A stretch of DNA of 21,515 nt from G963666945 sp963666945 (GCA_963666945.2 CAXXRT010000035.1:1-21515); one strand, 5' to 3'. Numbered from the stretch's first letter, positions 1 to 7,234 are shown. The notes: generated by a model not told the origin, from the sequence alone. Made by a program: numbers and translations.

Positions 1-431
1 GGAATAAATGGTTCTGTGCCTGTTGCTATAAATATTTTTTTTGCAGTATATTCTTCACCATCGACTTTTATGGTTTTAGAATTAACAAATTTGCCAAATC
101 CTCTATTTATAATTATATCGGCTTTTTCAAAAGTCTTTAAAAACTTTTTATTGTTTATGTTGCCTACTTTTTCCCTTATTAGCTTAAGGGGATCGCCACC
201 ATTGAGTTTATACTCACCATCAAGACCATATTTGTTAGTGTTTTTCGCTATGTGAAGTGATTCTCCGGCCTTTAGAATTCCTTTACTAGGAATACATCCG
301 ACATTAAGACATTCCCCACCTACTTTGTTTGATTCTATTGCCAAAACATTTAACCCCATTGATGATCCCATAGCTGTAACAGCCATTCCTGCAGGTCCCA
401 TCCCCAATACTATAATGTCGTATTTTTTCAT
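1..431 (-). CDS. Pyridine nucleotide-disulfide oxidoreductase (dihydrolipoyl dehydrogenase-like), C-terminus beyond window
   Basis: The 143 visible codons are the N-terminal FAD domain of a flavin disulfide reductase (dihydrolipoyl dehydrogenase / mercuric reductase / CoA-disulfide reductase group). These enzymes move electrons between NAD(P)H, FAD and a disulfide. The FAD-binding GxGxxG is seen as GMGPAG at residues 10-15. The redox-active pair is C41 and C46 in GGECLNVGCIPSK. 'IFIATG' near residue 135 is the usual second dinucleotide-contact segment. The ATG at 431 gives a standard start just ahead of the first beta strand. The frame stays open to base 1, so the NAD and dimerisation domains lie outside. 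The gene lies 74 bases downstream of a ferredoxin on the same strand. That pairing suggests a redox function rather than a 2-oxoacid dehydrogenase subunit, but the substrate cannot be told from this half. Confidence 0.85.
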   Translation of the reverse strand, partial: MKKYDIIVLGMGPAGMAVTAMGSSMGLNVLAIESNKVGGECLNVGCIPSKGILKAGESLHIAKNTNKYGLDGEYKLNGGDPLKLIREKVGNINNKKFLKTFEKADIIINRGFGKFVNSKTIKVDGEEYTAKKIFIATGTEPFI

Positions 432-505
432 TTTATATATTTTTTTTATTTTTATTTATCTTGTGAAATATATTAAGAGACTGGTAGTACTCTTTATGTG
501 ATAAT

Positions 506-700
506 TTATTTGGCTTTTTCAACAAAGCATTTATACGGACACATCCTTATGCACTTACCGCATGAGATACATTTATCATGATCTATTTCAGGAGCACTAA
601 ATGGTGATTTTTGTGATATTGCATTCACAGGACAAATTCTTACTGCAGGGCAGTGATGATTTTGTGGACATAAGTCTTTATTCAAAGATATATTCTTCAT
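506..700 (-). CDS. Two-cluster [4Fe-4S] ferredoxin-type protein
   Basis: A 64-residue soluble ferredoxin-like protein that probably carries electrons in the cytoplasm. The second half has a classic cluster motif, C44-x2-C47-x2-C50-x3-C54-P. The first half has a spread-out version, C11-x5-C17-x5-C23-P, instead of CxxCxxCxxxCP; this variant recurs in small anaerobe ferredoxins that begin with a 'LCPQNHxCP' segment. Two [4Fe-4S] clusters are likely but the ligand assignment in the first half is uncertain. The gene sits between a Crp/Fnr regulator (upstream, same strand) and a flavin disulfide oxidoreductase (downstream). A Crp-type palindrome lies about 55 bases before its ATG, so it may be controlled by the neighbouring regulator. 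Confidence 0.85.
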   Translation of the reverse strand: MKNISLNKDLCPQNHHCPAVRICPVNAISQKSPFSAPEIDHDKCISCGKCIRMCPYKCFVEKAK

Positions 701-754
701 TTTTTCTTTTTCTTTTTAAATAGTACAAAGAAAAGAAATGAAGAATATCGGATC

Positions 755-770
755 TGTGACTTTAGTTACA
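755..770 (-). promoter_or_regulatory. Candidate Crp/Fnr operator upstream of the ferredoxin
   Basis: The bases read TGTGAC TTTA GTTACA, an inverted repeat of two six-base half sites with a four-base spacer and one mismatch. The site overlaps the stop codon of the Crp/Fnr gene and lies 55 bases upstream of the ferredoxin ATG. A weak -7 match (TTTCTTTG on the minus strand, 726-733) would put the site near -43, with no TTTG at -33; that layout suits an activator-dependent promoter. The same half sites and spacing occur inside the perfect palindrome at 18913-18944. The operator role is inferred. Confidence 0.5.
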
Positions 771-1412
771 TAGGGAAGAAAAATCTATTTTATTTCTTGA
801 AAGAATTAACATTTTCTTTTTTTCCATCTGTTTTAGTAGTCTGGAAATAACTTCTCTTGATGAATGAAGATCGTTTGCAATTTCCTGATGAGAACCTGAG
901 AATGTTTTTTTTCCGGTCGTTTTATATATATTCTTGAAATATATTTCAAGTCTTTCATCCATTTTCATAAAAGCAATGGAATCTATGGTATTAAGTAGTT
1001 CATTGAATCTTTGTCGGTATGAATCCATTATAAATCGTTTCCATGAAGGATATTTATTGATCCATTCATCAATAAAATTAACAGGAATGCTTATAAGTTC
1101 TGAATCTTCAATTGCTATTGCTTTTATATTACTTTTAGCGTGACTAATACAGCAGGTAAGAGACATAGTGCACACTTCTCCTTTATTGAGGTAATAAAGC
1201 AAAAGTTCATCACCTTCGTTGTCTAGTCTAGTTATTTTTATTGTTCCATTAAGGAGTAAAGGGAATGTTTTTATGAATTGACCTTCGCTAATTAGTAAGG
1301 ATTCAGCTTCAATTTTTCTTAAAGTGCCGACATTAAATATTTCCTCTACTAATTCTTTTTCAAATATTGGGAAGTAATTTTCTATTAATTTTATGTCGTA
1401 TCTTAAGTCCAT
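762..1412 (-). CDS. Crp/Fnr-family transcriptional regulator
   Basis: A 216-residue transcription factor with an N-terminal cyclic-nucleotide-binding-type beta roll (about 20-115), a dimerisation helix (about 115-150) and a C-terminal winged helix (about 155-210). The recognition helix reads SSREVISRLLK, with R186, E187 and R191 in the R-E-x-x-x-R arrangement that E. coli CRP uses to read TGTGA half sites. The beta roll has the Cys-rich segment CTMSLTCC (C81, C87, C88), common in Bacteroidetes paralogues. There is no N-terminal Fnr-type four-Cys [4Fe-4S] motif, so the signal is not simply an Fnr cluster. The ATG at 1412 was chosen over an upstream in-frame start at 1463, because the 17 extra residues are not family-like and run into the terminator region. 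Its neighbours (ferredoxin, flavin reductase, superoxide reductase) suggest redox or nitrosative control. An HcpR-like role is possible but not shown. Confidence 0.88.
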   Translation of the reverse strand: MDLRYDIKLIENYFPIFEKELVEEIFNVGTLRKIEAESLLISEGQFIKTFPLLLNGTIKITRLDNEGDELLLYYLNKGEVCTMSLTCCISHAKSNIKAIAIEDSELISIPVNFIDEWINKYPSWKRFIMDSYRQRFNELLNTIDSIAFMKMDERLEIYFKNIYKTTGKKTFSGSHQEIANDLHSSREVISRLLKQMEKKKMLILSRNKIDFSSLCN

Positions 1413-1467
1413 ATTGTGATTTTGGAAGTAAAGATAGAATATTTTTATTAAATATTCTACCAAAGAA

Positions 1468-1500
1468 AAACTGCCCCTTTGTTTTATTCAGGAGCAGTTT
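1468..1500 (-). terminator. Rho-independent terminator after superoxide reductase
   Basis: AAACTGC (1468-1474) pairs with GCAGTTT (1494-1500), and the stem continues over three more pairs after one mismatch. Read on the minus strand the hairpin is followed by a short T tract. It begins 19 bases after the superoxide reductase stop codon and separates that gene from the Crp/Fnr gene. Confidence 0.8.
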
Positions 1501-1518
1501 GTTTCGATTTACTTTTCT

Positions 1519-1896
1519 TTATTTAACTTCAATCAACTTTTCATCGCTATGCCATAACCCGTGTTTTGTACAGTAAGCAGCTGCAGTAAGCTTCATGTTT
1601 TTTGTTGGAACAATATAAAAGTCAACTTCAGCTTGCCCTGCAGCATTCCCTAATGCTCCAGCCTGAAATGTTGCCTCTGCAAGCATTCTTTCTCCATCCC
1701 ATAACTGAACCCAGCTTATGTAGTGATCGAAATCATCTGGGTGAGCATATTCTTCCCCAACTCTGACCTTAACTTTGAATTTTTCACCTTTATTTGCAGA
1801 GTCTTTAGAAATTAGAAATGCTGAATGTCTGTCAATGTAATCTTTTTTTGCCTCTCTGTCTATTAAAGAAATATCTTCGTATCTATTTATTTTCAT
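1519..1896 (-). CDS. Superoxide reductase (neelaredoxin / 1Fe desulfoferrodoxin class)
   Basis: A 125-residue cytoplasmic protein that reduces superoxide to hydrogen peroxide without making oxygen, typical of anaerobes. It lacks the N-terminal desulforedoxin (FeCys4) domain, so it is the one-iron class. The iron site can be read: H24, H52, H58 and H112 plus C109 in the AYCTKHGLW block. In well-studied enzymes the segment before the first His is E-K-H, with a mobile Glu ligand and a Lys that guides superoxide. Here it is D22-R23-H24, a conservative change of both. The gene is 98 bases downstream of the peroxiredoxin on the same strand, which could remove the peroxide product. It may share the PerR-controlled promoter of the peroxiredoxin; no separate strong promoter was seen between them. 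Confidence 0.9.
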   Translation of the reverse strand: MKINRYEDISLIDREAKKDYIDRHSAFLISKDSANKGEKFKVKVRVGEEYAHPDDFDHYISWVQLWDGERMLAEATFQAGALGNAAGQAEVDFYIVPTKNMKLTAAAYCTKHGLWHSDEKLIEVK

Positions 1897-1994
1897 AACT
1901 TATTAAATTAAAAAGTGTTTAAATATATTTGTGTGTCGTTTAGTGTGTCTTGCAACATAAATAATACTTAATTTAAGTCAAATAGTATTACTGT

Positions 1995-2627
1995 TTAATT
2001 TTTCGATAAATATTCAGCTACCCCTTCTGCAGTGGCTTTTAATGCTTTTTTCCCTTGATTCCAGTTTGCTGGACATACTTCACCATATTCTTCAAAATGG
2101 TGTAGAGCATCAACTATACGTAGAGCTTCATCAACACTTCTTCCAAGAGGTAAATCGTTTACAACGGAGTGACGAACTACTCCATTTTTGTCAATAAGAA
2201 ATAGACCTCTGTAAGCTACAGGGGCTCCTTTAAAAATATCGTTCCCGGCTTCATCTATGTCATATTCTCCTGCAAGAACACCGTAATTTGCTGAAATGGT
2301 TTTTGATAAGTCTGATACTATAGGGTATGTGACACCTTTAATTCCACCTTTTTTTCTCTCTGTTGTCAACCATGCGTAATGAGAGAACTCTGAGTCTATA
2401 GAACATCCTACAACTGCTACATTTCTTTTTTCAAATTCTTCAAGTTTTTCCTGAAAGGCTATTAATTCAGTGGGACATACAAAAGTAAAGTCAAGTGGAT
2501 AGAAAAAGAATATAACATCCTTTTGGCCTAAATATTGATTTAAAGAAAAATTCTCAACTATTTTATTACCATCAATTACTGCATTTGATACAAATGAAGG
2601 TGCTTTTTTTCCTATTATTGTTTCCAT
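1995..2627 (-). CDS. 2-Cys peroxiredoxin (AhpC/Prx1 type)
   Basis: A 210-residue thiol peroxidase that reduces hydrogen peroxide, organic peroxides or peroxynitrite. The peroxidatic Cys is C51 in the FTFVCPTEL active-site block, with P44 and T48 in the usual places. The resolving Cys is C185 in GEVCPANW near the C-terminus, so it is a typical 2-Cys dimer with intersubunit disulfide. It has GGIKG in place of GGLG and ends in a short tail without the YF motif, so it is likely resistant to over-oxidation, as bacterial forms usually are. The ATG at 2627 is preceded by two Per boxes and a good Bacteroidetes promoter, and the perR gene lies divergently. Peroxide-induced expression through PerR is therefore strongly suggested. 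Confidence 0.95.
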   Translation of the reverse strand: METIIGKKAPSFVSNAVIDGNKIVENFSLNQYLGQKDVIFFFYPLDFTFVCPTELIAFQEKLEEFEKRNVAVVGCSIDSEFSHYAWLTTERKKGGIKGVTYPIVSDLSKTISANYGVLAGEYDIDEAGNDIFKGAPVAYRGLFLIDKNGVVRHSVVNDLPLGRSVDEALRIVDALHHFEEYGEVCPANWNQGKKALKATAEGVAEYLSKN

Positions 2628-2651
2628 GTTAATGTAATTTATTATTATATA

Positions 2652-2710
2652 TTGTAATCATTATAAAATTGTAATCATTACAAAAGTATATTCTTTTTAA
2701 TAAAAACAAA
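2652..2710 (-). promoter_or_regulatory. Peroxiredoxin promoter with two tandem Per boxes
   Basis: On the minus strand the -7 element is TACTTTTG (2681-2688) and a TTTG at -33 lies at 2707-2710, with an 18-base spacer; this matches the Bacteroidetes consensus. A perfect 7-1-7 inverted repeat, TTGTAATCATTACAA, lies at 2669-2683 and overlaps the -7 element. A second copy with one mismatch, TTGTAATCATTATAA, lies at 2652-2666, 17 bases further along and so on nearly the next-but-half turn of the helix. Their match to the Per-box consensus, and the divergent perR gene, make PerR repression the likely function. Confidence 0.88.
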
Positions 2711-2796
2711 ACTGTATTTATATTTTTTTATTCTTTTTTTTAAATAGATTTTGTTAGTGTATTTGAACTTGCTGGTTGTGTGGTGGTTTAGATAAA

Positions 2797-2840
2797 TTTG
2801 GATATTTATTATAAAGGGTTTATATTTGTAATCATTACAA
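2797..2840 (+). promoter_or_regulatory. perR promoter with overlapping Per box
   Basis: TTTG at 2797-2800 and TATATTTG at 2821-2828, with a 20-base spacer, match the Bacteroidetes -33/-7 consensus. A perfect TTGTAATCATTACAA palindrome at 2826-2840 starts inside the -7 element and covers the expected transcription start. This points to negative autoregulation. The start codon at 2852 follows 11 bases after the box, so a start at 2798 would lie upstream of the promoter and is excluded. Confidence 0.88.
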
Positions 2841-2851
2841 ATAACTTTAAT

Positions 2852-3271
2852 ATGGTAGAGGTAGGAAATATTGGGGCATACCTTACAGATAAGGGAATAA
2901 GACCATCGCTTCAGAGGATAAGGGTATTGGAATATCTTGTTAAGAATAGAAATCATCCTACGGTGGATATGGTTTTTAATGATCTTGTAAAAGAAATCCC
3001 TACTTTATCAAAAACGACTATTTATAATACAATGAAGTTGTTTGTTGATAATGGTGTAGCTATTGTTATTAATATTGAGGATAACGAAACCCGCTACGAT
3101 GCAGATACTTCAATACATGGTCATTTTAAATGTACCCAGTGTGAGGGTGTGTTTGATTTCTCAGTAGATGGAGATTCTTTATCTTTTAGTGGATTAGATG
3201 GTTTTTCTATTGAGGAATATCATATTTATCTGAAAGGATTGTGTCGTGTGTGTAGATCTAAGAATTTATAG
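2852..3271 (+). CDS. perR: PerR-type Fur-family peroxide-sensing repressor
   Basis: A 139-residue Fur-family repressor. An N-terminal winged helix (about 10-80) includes the recognition-helix region LSKTTIYNTMKLF. The C-terminal dimerisation domain has a structural zinc site, C94-x2-C97 and C131-x2-C134. The regulatory-metal residues H35, D83, H89, H91 and D102 have exactly the spacing of H37, D85, H91, H93 and D104 in Bacillus subtilis PerR. The Asp at the last position is the PerR-type residue, where Fur usually has Glu. In the family, Fe-catalysed oxidation of His residues releases DNA, so targets are induced by peroxide. The divergent peroxiredoxin and three Per boxes fit this role. The first in-frame ATG after the operator was chosen. 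The stop codon overlaps the start of the next gene by one base. Confidence 0.92.
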   Translation: MVEVGNIGAYLTDKGIRPSLQRIRVLEYLVKNRNHPTVDMVFNDLVKEIPTLSKTTIYNTMKLFVDNGVAIVINIEDNETRYDADTSIHGHFKCTQCEGVFDFSVDGDSLSFSGLDGFSIEEYHIYLKGLCRVCRSKNL

Positions 3272-4521
3272 TGTGGACTAATAATAACAATAAGTTGTAT
3301 AGAGATATTTATATTTTTAATCCCACTTGCGAGATGGCAATAGCGAATGGGACAGTCAGTTATATGCCACCAAGTATTTTACAAAAGTTTGAAAGGGATT
3401 TATCTGTAATTTCTTCATATTTTGCCAAAGAGAATGATTTTGTTGTTGTAAAGGATCCAATTGATGAATCTTGGGTTTCTTATATGAAAGGATTAGGATT
3501 TAAGCTTCCCAATTATATTCTTCGAGACAAAATTTCTGAAAACCGAGAACTAAAAAATACAGAACTAGGTTTTATTAGACCTTGGGGCTGGAGTCCTGTC
3601 GTCCACAATATTTTTAAAAATATAAGGCCACTGTGTTCTGTAAATTTTCAAAATACACCTAACAGTATTTGGTGTGAAAGTCATAAGGATCTTTATAGCA
3701 GAATTACTGCATTAAATATTTATAATTATATAACGTCTAATTATGATTATGATTTTCTGGCGGGAGAAGACGATGTCCCCAAAGTTTGTAATAGTGTAAA
3801 AGAGGTAGAGAACCTTTTGGAACAATTTGATAAGCTTGTAGTTAAGGCTCCATGGAGTTCTTCCGGCAGGGGATTGCTTATTATAAAAGATAAATCTTTG
3901 AGTATTCAGGAATCACAATGGATTAGTGGCATTTTGAAAAATCAGTCATACATTATGGCGGAGGAATGGAGGGAAAAGCTTTTTGATTTGTCCTTTCATT
4001 ATTTTATAGATGAAAAGTCCAGAGTAAAACATATTGGGAATGTTTCTTTTTTCACTGATGATAAAGGTTCTTATCAGGGAAATAATCTTCGAGCCCTGCC
4101 TTCTTCTCTGGATGAAAGTATATATGGTTTTCTTAGAGATGGAAAGATGGATGTTCTTTCTGATATTTTAAAAGATGCTTTAGAGAAGTCTTCTCTGCCT
4201 GAAAATTATTATGGATATCTTGGTGTGGATGCATACGTTTATAATACAGATGATGGGTTAAAGATATTTCCATGCGTTGAGATAAATTTAAGGTATACTA
4301 TGGGGACTCTGAATCTGAAAATGAGGGAATTCGTGACAGAAGATTCTGAAGGATATTTGGTAACTAGAAGAGTAAATCATTGTTCTATGCCCGAATTTGT
4401 AAAGCATATGCAGGTAGAATACCCAATAGAATTAAAATCAGGAAAATTAAGAAAAGGTTTTATTTCTCTTGTGCCTGTAAATGAAGAAACTGTATTTATT
4501 AATTATTTATTGTTGATATAG
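3271..4521 (+). CDS. ATP-grasp-like protein of unknown function
   Basis: A 416-residue soluble protein. The N-terminus has a Bacteroidetes-specific 'FNPxxEMAIAN' block (residues 16-26) seen in an uncharacterised family. The middle has VKAPWSSSGRGLLI (191-204), which looks like the ATP-grasp glycine-rich phosphate loop with its Lys. The C-terminal half has GVDAYVY (318-324) and VEINLRYTMG (336-345), where E337 and N339 resemble the Mg2+-binding pair of ATP-grasp ligases. An ATP-dependent carboxylate-amine ligation or similar reaction is possible, but the substrate is unknown. The start is taken as GTG at 3271, sharing one base with the perR stop. The first ATG lies inside the conserved N-terminal block and is too late. 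Coupling to perR suggests co-transcription and perhaps a stress-related function. Confidence 0.72.
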   Translation: MWTNNNNKLYRDIYIFNPTCEMAIANGTVSYMPPSILQKFERDLSVISSYFAKENDFVVVKDPIDESWVSYMKGLGFKLPNYILRDKISENRELKNTELGFIRPWGWSPVVHNIFKNIRPLCSVNFQNTPNSIWCESHKDLYSRITALNIYNYITSNYDYDFLAGEDDVPKVCNSVKEVENLLEQFDKLVVKAPWSSSGRGLLIIKDKSLSIQESQWISGILKNQSYIMAEEWREKLFDLSFHYFIDEKSRVKHIGNVSFFTDDKGSYQGNNLRALPSSLDESIYGFLRDGKMDVLSDILKDALEKSSLPENYYGYLGVDAYVYNTDDGLKIFPCVEINLRYTMGTLNLKMREFVTEDSEGYLVTRRVNHCSMPEFVKHMQVEYPIELKSGKLRKGFISLVPVNEETVFINYLLLI

Positions 4522-4575
4522 GAATCCAGGGAAATTGGTTTGAGCTTTATACTCAATGGTTTTGAAAATATTAAG

Positions 4576-4605
4576 TTGCTGTTTTTAAAAAAACAGATAT
4601 ATTTG
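4576..4605 (+). promoter_or_regulatory. mntP promoter with palindrome filling the spacer
   Basis: TATATTTG at 4598-4605 is a perfect -7 element, with TTG at 4576-4578 as the -33 element. The 18-base palindrome CTGTTTTT-AA-AAAAACAG (4579-4596) fits exactly between the two elements. A repressor bound there would block RNA polymerase, so it may be an operator, for example of a manganese-responsive regulator; none is encoded nearby. A weak terminator of the preceding gene is the alternative reading. Confidence 0.55.
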
Positions 4606-4627
4606 TTCCAATAAAATAGAAAATTAT

Positions 4628-5188
4628 ATGGGAATCTTATATTATCTGGTTTTAGGGGTAGGTCTTTCAATTGATAGTTTCACAGCTAGTGTATCAAGTG
4701 GGGTTTGTGCCTCGGAATTACGACTAAAAGATATAGTTAAGATTGCCTTGTTTATGAGTTTTTTTCAGGCCCTTATGCCAGTGCTAGGCTGGATTGCAGG
4801 AATTAAATTTCAACATTATATAGAAAGTTTTGATCACTGGATTGCTTTTGTTTTGTTAGGTTTTATTGGTGTGAATATGATTATTTCATCTTTCAGGTCA
4901 GAAGATGACAGTAAAGATTACAGTCCCTCAAACACTAAATTACTGGCAGGGATGGCTATTGCAACAAGTATTGATGCTATGGCTGTAGGAGTTAGTTTTG
5001 GACTTCTAAATATTTCAATAATTGTACCAGTTCTTTTAATAGGTCTGATAACTTTTTTATTTTCTTTTTCAGGAGCATGGTTTGGTAAAAAGTTAGGCAA
5101 TAAGTATAATTCCGGTTTAAGTTTTTTTGCCGGATTGGTATTATTTGGACTTGGCGTGAAAATACTTATTGAACACACCTGTTTGTAA
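4628..5188 (+). CDS. mntP: Manganese efflux pump MntP
   Basis: A 186-residue integral inner-membrane protein with six predicted helices. The two internal repeats each carry the family's acidic signature: SIDSFTAS with D16 in helix 1 and SIDAMAVG with D116 in helix 4. These Asp residues line the Mn2+ path in the family. Length and order match MntP/YebN throughout, with the loop of about 15 residues around position 95 between the halves. It exports excess Mn2+ and so protects from manganese toxicity. It follows the PerR block after about 106 bases with its own promoter. Manganese balance and PerR are linked in other bacteria because PerR responds differently with Mn than with Fe; any link here is inferred from position only. 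Confidence 0.94.
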   Translation: MGILYYLVLGVGLSIDSFTASVSSGVCASELRLKDIVKIALFMSFFQALMPVLGWIAGIKFQHYIESFDHWIAFVLLGFIGVNMIISSFRSEDDSKDYSPSNTKLLAGMAIATSIDAMAVGVSFGLLNISIIVPVLLIGLITFLFSFSGAWFGKKLGNKYNSGLSFFAGLVLFGLGVKILIEHTCL

Positions 5189-5236
5189 TTCTGTTTGAAA
5201 TGCAGATATTTGTACGGACTTTAAATTATTGTTTCG

Positions 5237-5959
5237 ATGATAAAAATTATTGCATTCGATGCTGACGATACACTGTGGGAGAACGAAATATATTTTCACC
5301 AGTCAAGAGAAAGATTTTTTAGATTGCTTAAAGGTTTTGCCTCTAAAGAAGAAATAATTTCTGAGTTTGAGTATATTGAGAAATTGAATGTTAAAGTTTA
5401 TGGGTATGGAATAAAGTCCCATACCTTGTCAATGATAGAAACGGCATTAAAACTTTCTAATAATACTATAAGTTCTGAAATAATTTCACAAGTACTTTAT
5501 ACAGGTAAAGACTTATTTAATAAGCCTCTCGATATTTTTGATATGGTTGAAGAAGTATTAAAGGAACTTTTTTGTTATTATGAGTTAATTATAATTACAA
5601 AGGGAGATCTCTTAGATCAAAACAGAAAGATTGAGGATTCAGGATTGCAGAAATATTTTAGAAAATCGTTTGTAGTGAGTGAAAAGACAGAAAAGGAGTA
5701 TTCCAACATTATTTCTGAAATGGGGTGCAGTGAGAATGAATTTTTAATGGTTGGTAATTCCCTGAGATCTGATATTATTCCTGTTTTAAATATTGGTGGG
5801 TATGGAGTATATATTCCACACAACTATGTTTGTCATCACGAGAGAGTAGAGGAAGATATTCAGCATGATAATCTCTTTCATATTAGTGATATCTCTGAAA
5901 TACTTTCTTTAAATATTTTAAACTCATTTGCTGATATTAATAGCAAGAATGGAAATTAA
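5237..5959 (+). CDS. HAD-superfamily hydrolase
   Basis: A 240-residue cytoplasmic phosphatase-like protein. Motif I is FDADDTLW with nucleophile D8 and acid/base D10, motif II is the Thr of IIITKGD near residue 120, motif III is a Lys near 150, and motif IV is GNSLRSDI (about 173-180), which supplies the Mg2+-binding acid. An alpha-helical cap lies between motifs I and II (about 20-90). This is the layout of the phosphoglycolate phosphatase / haloacid dehalogenase class I group. The substrate cannot be assigned. The gene follows mntP by 48 bases and may be co-transcribed. It converges with the barrel gene on the other strand after 15 bases. The frame is intact. Confidence 0.88.
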   Translation: MIKIIAFDADDTLWENEIYFHQSRERFFRLLKGFASKEEIISEFEYIEKLNVKVYGYGIKSHTLSMIETALKLSNNTISSEIISQVLYTGKDLFNKPLDIFDMVEEVLKELFCYYELIIITKGDLLDQNRKIEDSGLQKYFRKSFVVSEKTEKEYSNIISEMGCSENEFLMVGNSLRSDIIPVLNIGGYGVYIPHNYVCHHERVEEDIQHDNLFHISDISEILSLNILNSFADINSKNGN

Positions 5960-5974
5960 TTCATTTTGATATCT

Positions 5975-7223
5975 TTAAAATTTGAATCCTAACCCCAAGG
6001 AAACATTAAAAATATCTGGTTTAATTATTATTTCCTTATTTTTGCTTAGTGAGTTAAAATAATGTCTGAAGTGGGGGGCAATAGATAAATATATTGACTT
6101 GTTAATATTGTAGCTTATACCTAATCCCACAAGTCCAGAATAGCTCAGCTTTGAAAGATCTTCAGTTTTTGATTTAATTTTAGTCCCATCAGTTAAAGAT
6201 ATCTTTGCATTATTATTAATCAGGAAGTTAATTCCAACTCCTCCTGTCAAATATAGAGAGAATTTTCTATTGATGATATAGTATTTAAGGTTGCATGGAA
6301 TTTCTAAGTTTGAAAATGATTGGTTTATATCATTAATCTTATTTGTACCAATATTCTGAAATATTTCATCGATTTTTTCAATTGGACCTAATGTTGCTAT
6401 TTGAGATTCTGATTTACCTTTGTCGTTAGTGAACGATAGATATTTAACTCCGCTAACTAAAGACATCTTTTTACAAATTGGGATCTCTATATTAAGTCCG
6501 AAATCAGCATTAATTTTTACGGATGATCTTTTCACCACTGAAGATCTGTCTTGAAGAGATGCAAATTCTCCTAATGCAAATTTGGTTATGGCTTCAGGAT
6601 TAATAGAGTTAGAACTATTGTTTGTCTTAGATTGACCAAAATTAAATTGTATTTTGGGTTGTATTTTATTAGATTTATTAGATCTGTTTATTAATTCAAT
6701 ATTCCTTCTTATTTTTTCCAAATCTCTATTTTCTTCTATTTTCGAAGGCATATTGATATTATTGTTTATTGCTAACAAGTTGTTCAAATACATCTTGTTA
6801 GGAGAAATTATAATGGTTTTAGCAGTAGTCTTTTTTATGTCATTATTTCCCTGAATACTCTTTTTAGGTTTAGGTAGTGGTTTTTGGTGCTATTTCAAGA
6901 GAATCTGATACAGCTTTGATAATTATAATAGAAGATTCTTCTTTATTTACATCACTTTTATTTTTAGTATCCTCTTGTGCAATAACCGAAGAAAGATTAT
7001 TATTACTATCCAAAGGTGATTTATTAATAAGCCAATTAGGTAATAATAAAAGTAATAAAGATGCAGCAATACTAACAGTGGAAATTATAATAATATTATT
7101 ACGCTTTTCACGTGCAATAGAATCTTTAATATTACTCCACACCTGAGGTGATGGCTCAATATTAAAATCTTCAAATTTTTGTTTGAAGATATCATTAGTA
7201 TGTTGTTCATTACCTATTGACAT
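5975..7223 (-). pseudogene. Frameshifted TM-anchored outer-membrane beta-barrel protein (sigma-factor partner)
   Basis: Two frames make one protein of about 415 residues if one base is removed near 6872-6874, where a premature TAA stands at 6870-6872. The N-terminal part starts with a cytoplasmic segment, 'DIFKQKFEDFNIEPSPQVW', common in Bacteroidetes ECF-linked proteins. A hydrophobic helix (about 40-62) and a Ser/Lys/Asn-rich linker follow. The C-terminal half (about 240-415) has alternating strands and ends in LGLGFKF, with a terminal aromatic as in outer-membrane barrels. The start is 12 bases after the corrected sigma-factor stop, so the two form an operon. A role in envelope signalling or anti-sigma control is inferred from that pairing. 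As read, only the N-terminal 117 residues would be made. Confidence 0.75.
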
Positions 7224-7234
7224 ATCAACTTTCT

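Noticed and set aside
1468..1500. The hairpin as a Crp/Fnr operator
   Set aside because: The stem GC pattern, position after a stop codon and T tract fit a terminator; half sites do not match TGTAAC.
2798..2851. Upstream in-frame start of perR (18 extra residues)
   Set aside because: It would start before the -7 element and the Per box would be coding; promoter geometry and family length favour 2852.
2678..2956. 92-codon open frame on the minus strand across the perR promoter
   Set aside because: It overlaps the divergent promoters and perR, has a low-complexity Lys/Ile/Tyr composition and no family features.
4522..4627. yybP-ykoY-type manganese riboswitch before mntP
   Set aside because: The expected transcript leader after the promoter is only about 15-20 bases, too short for the aptamer, and no conserved loop sequence was seen.
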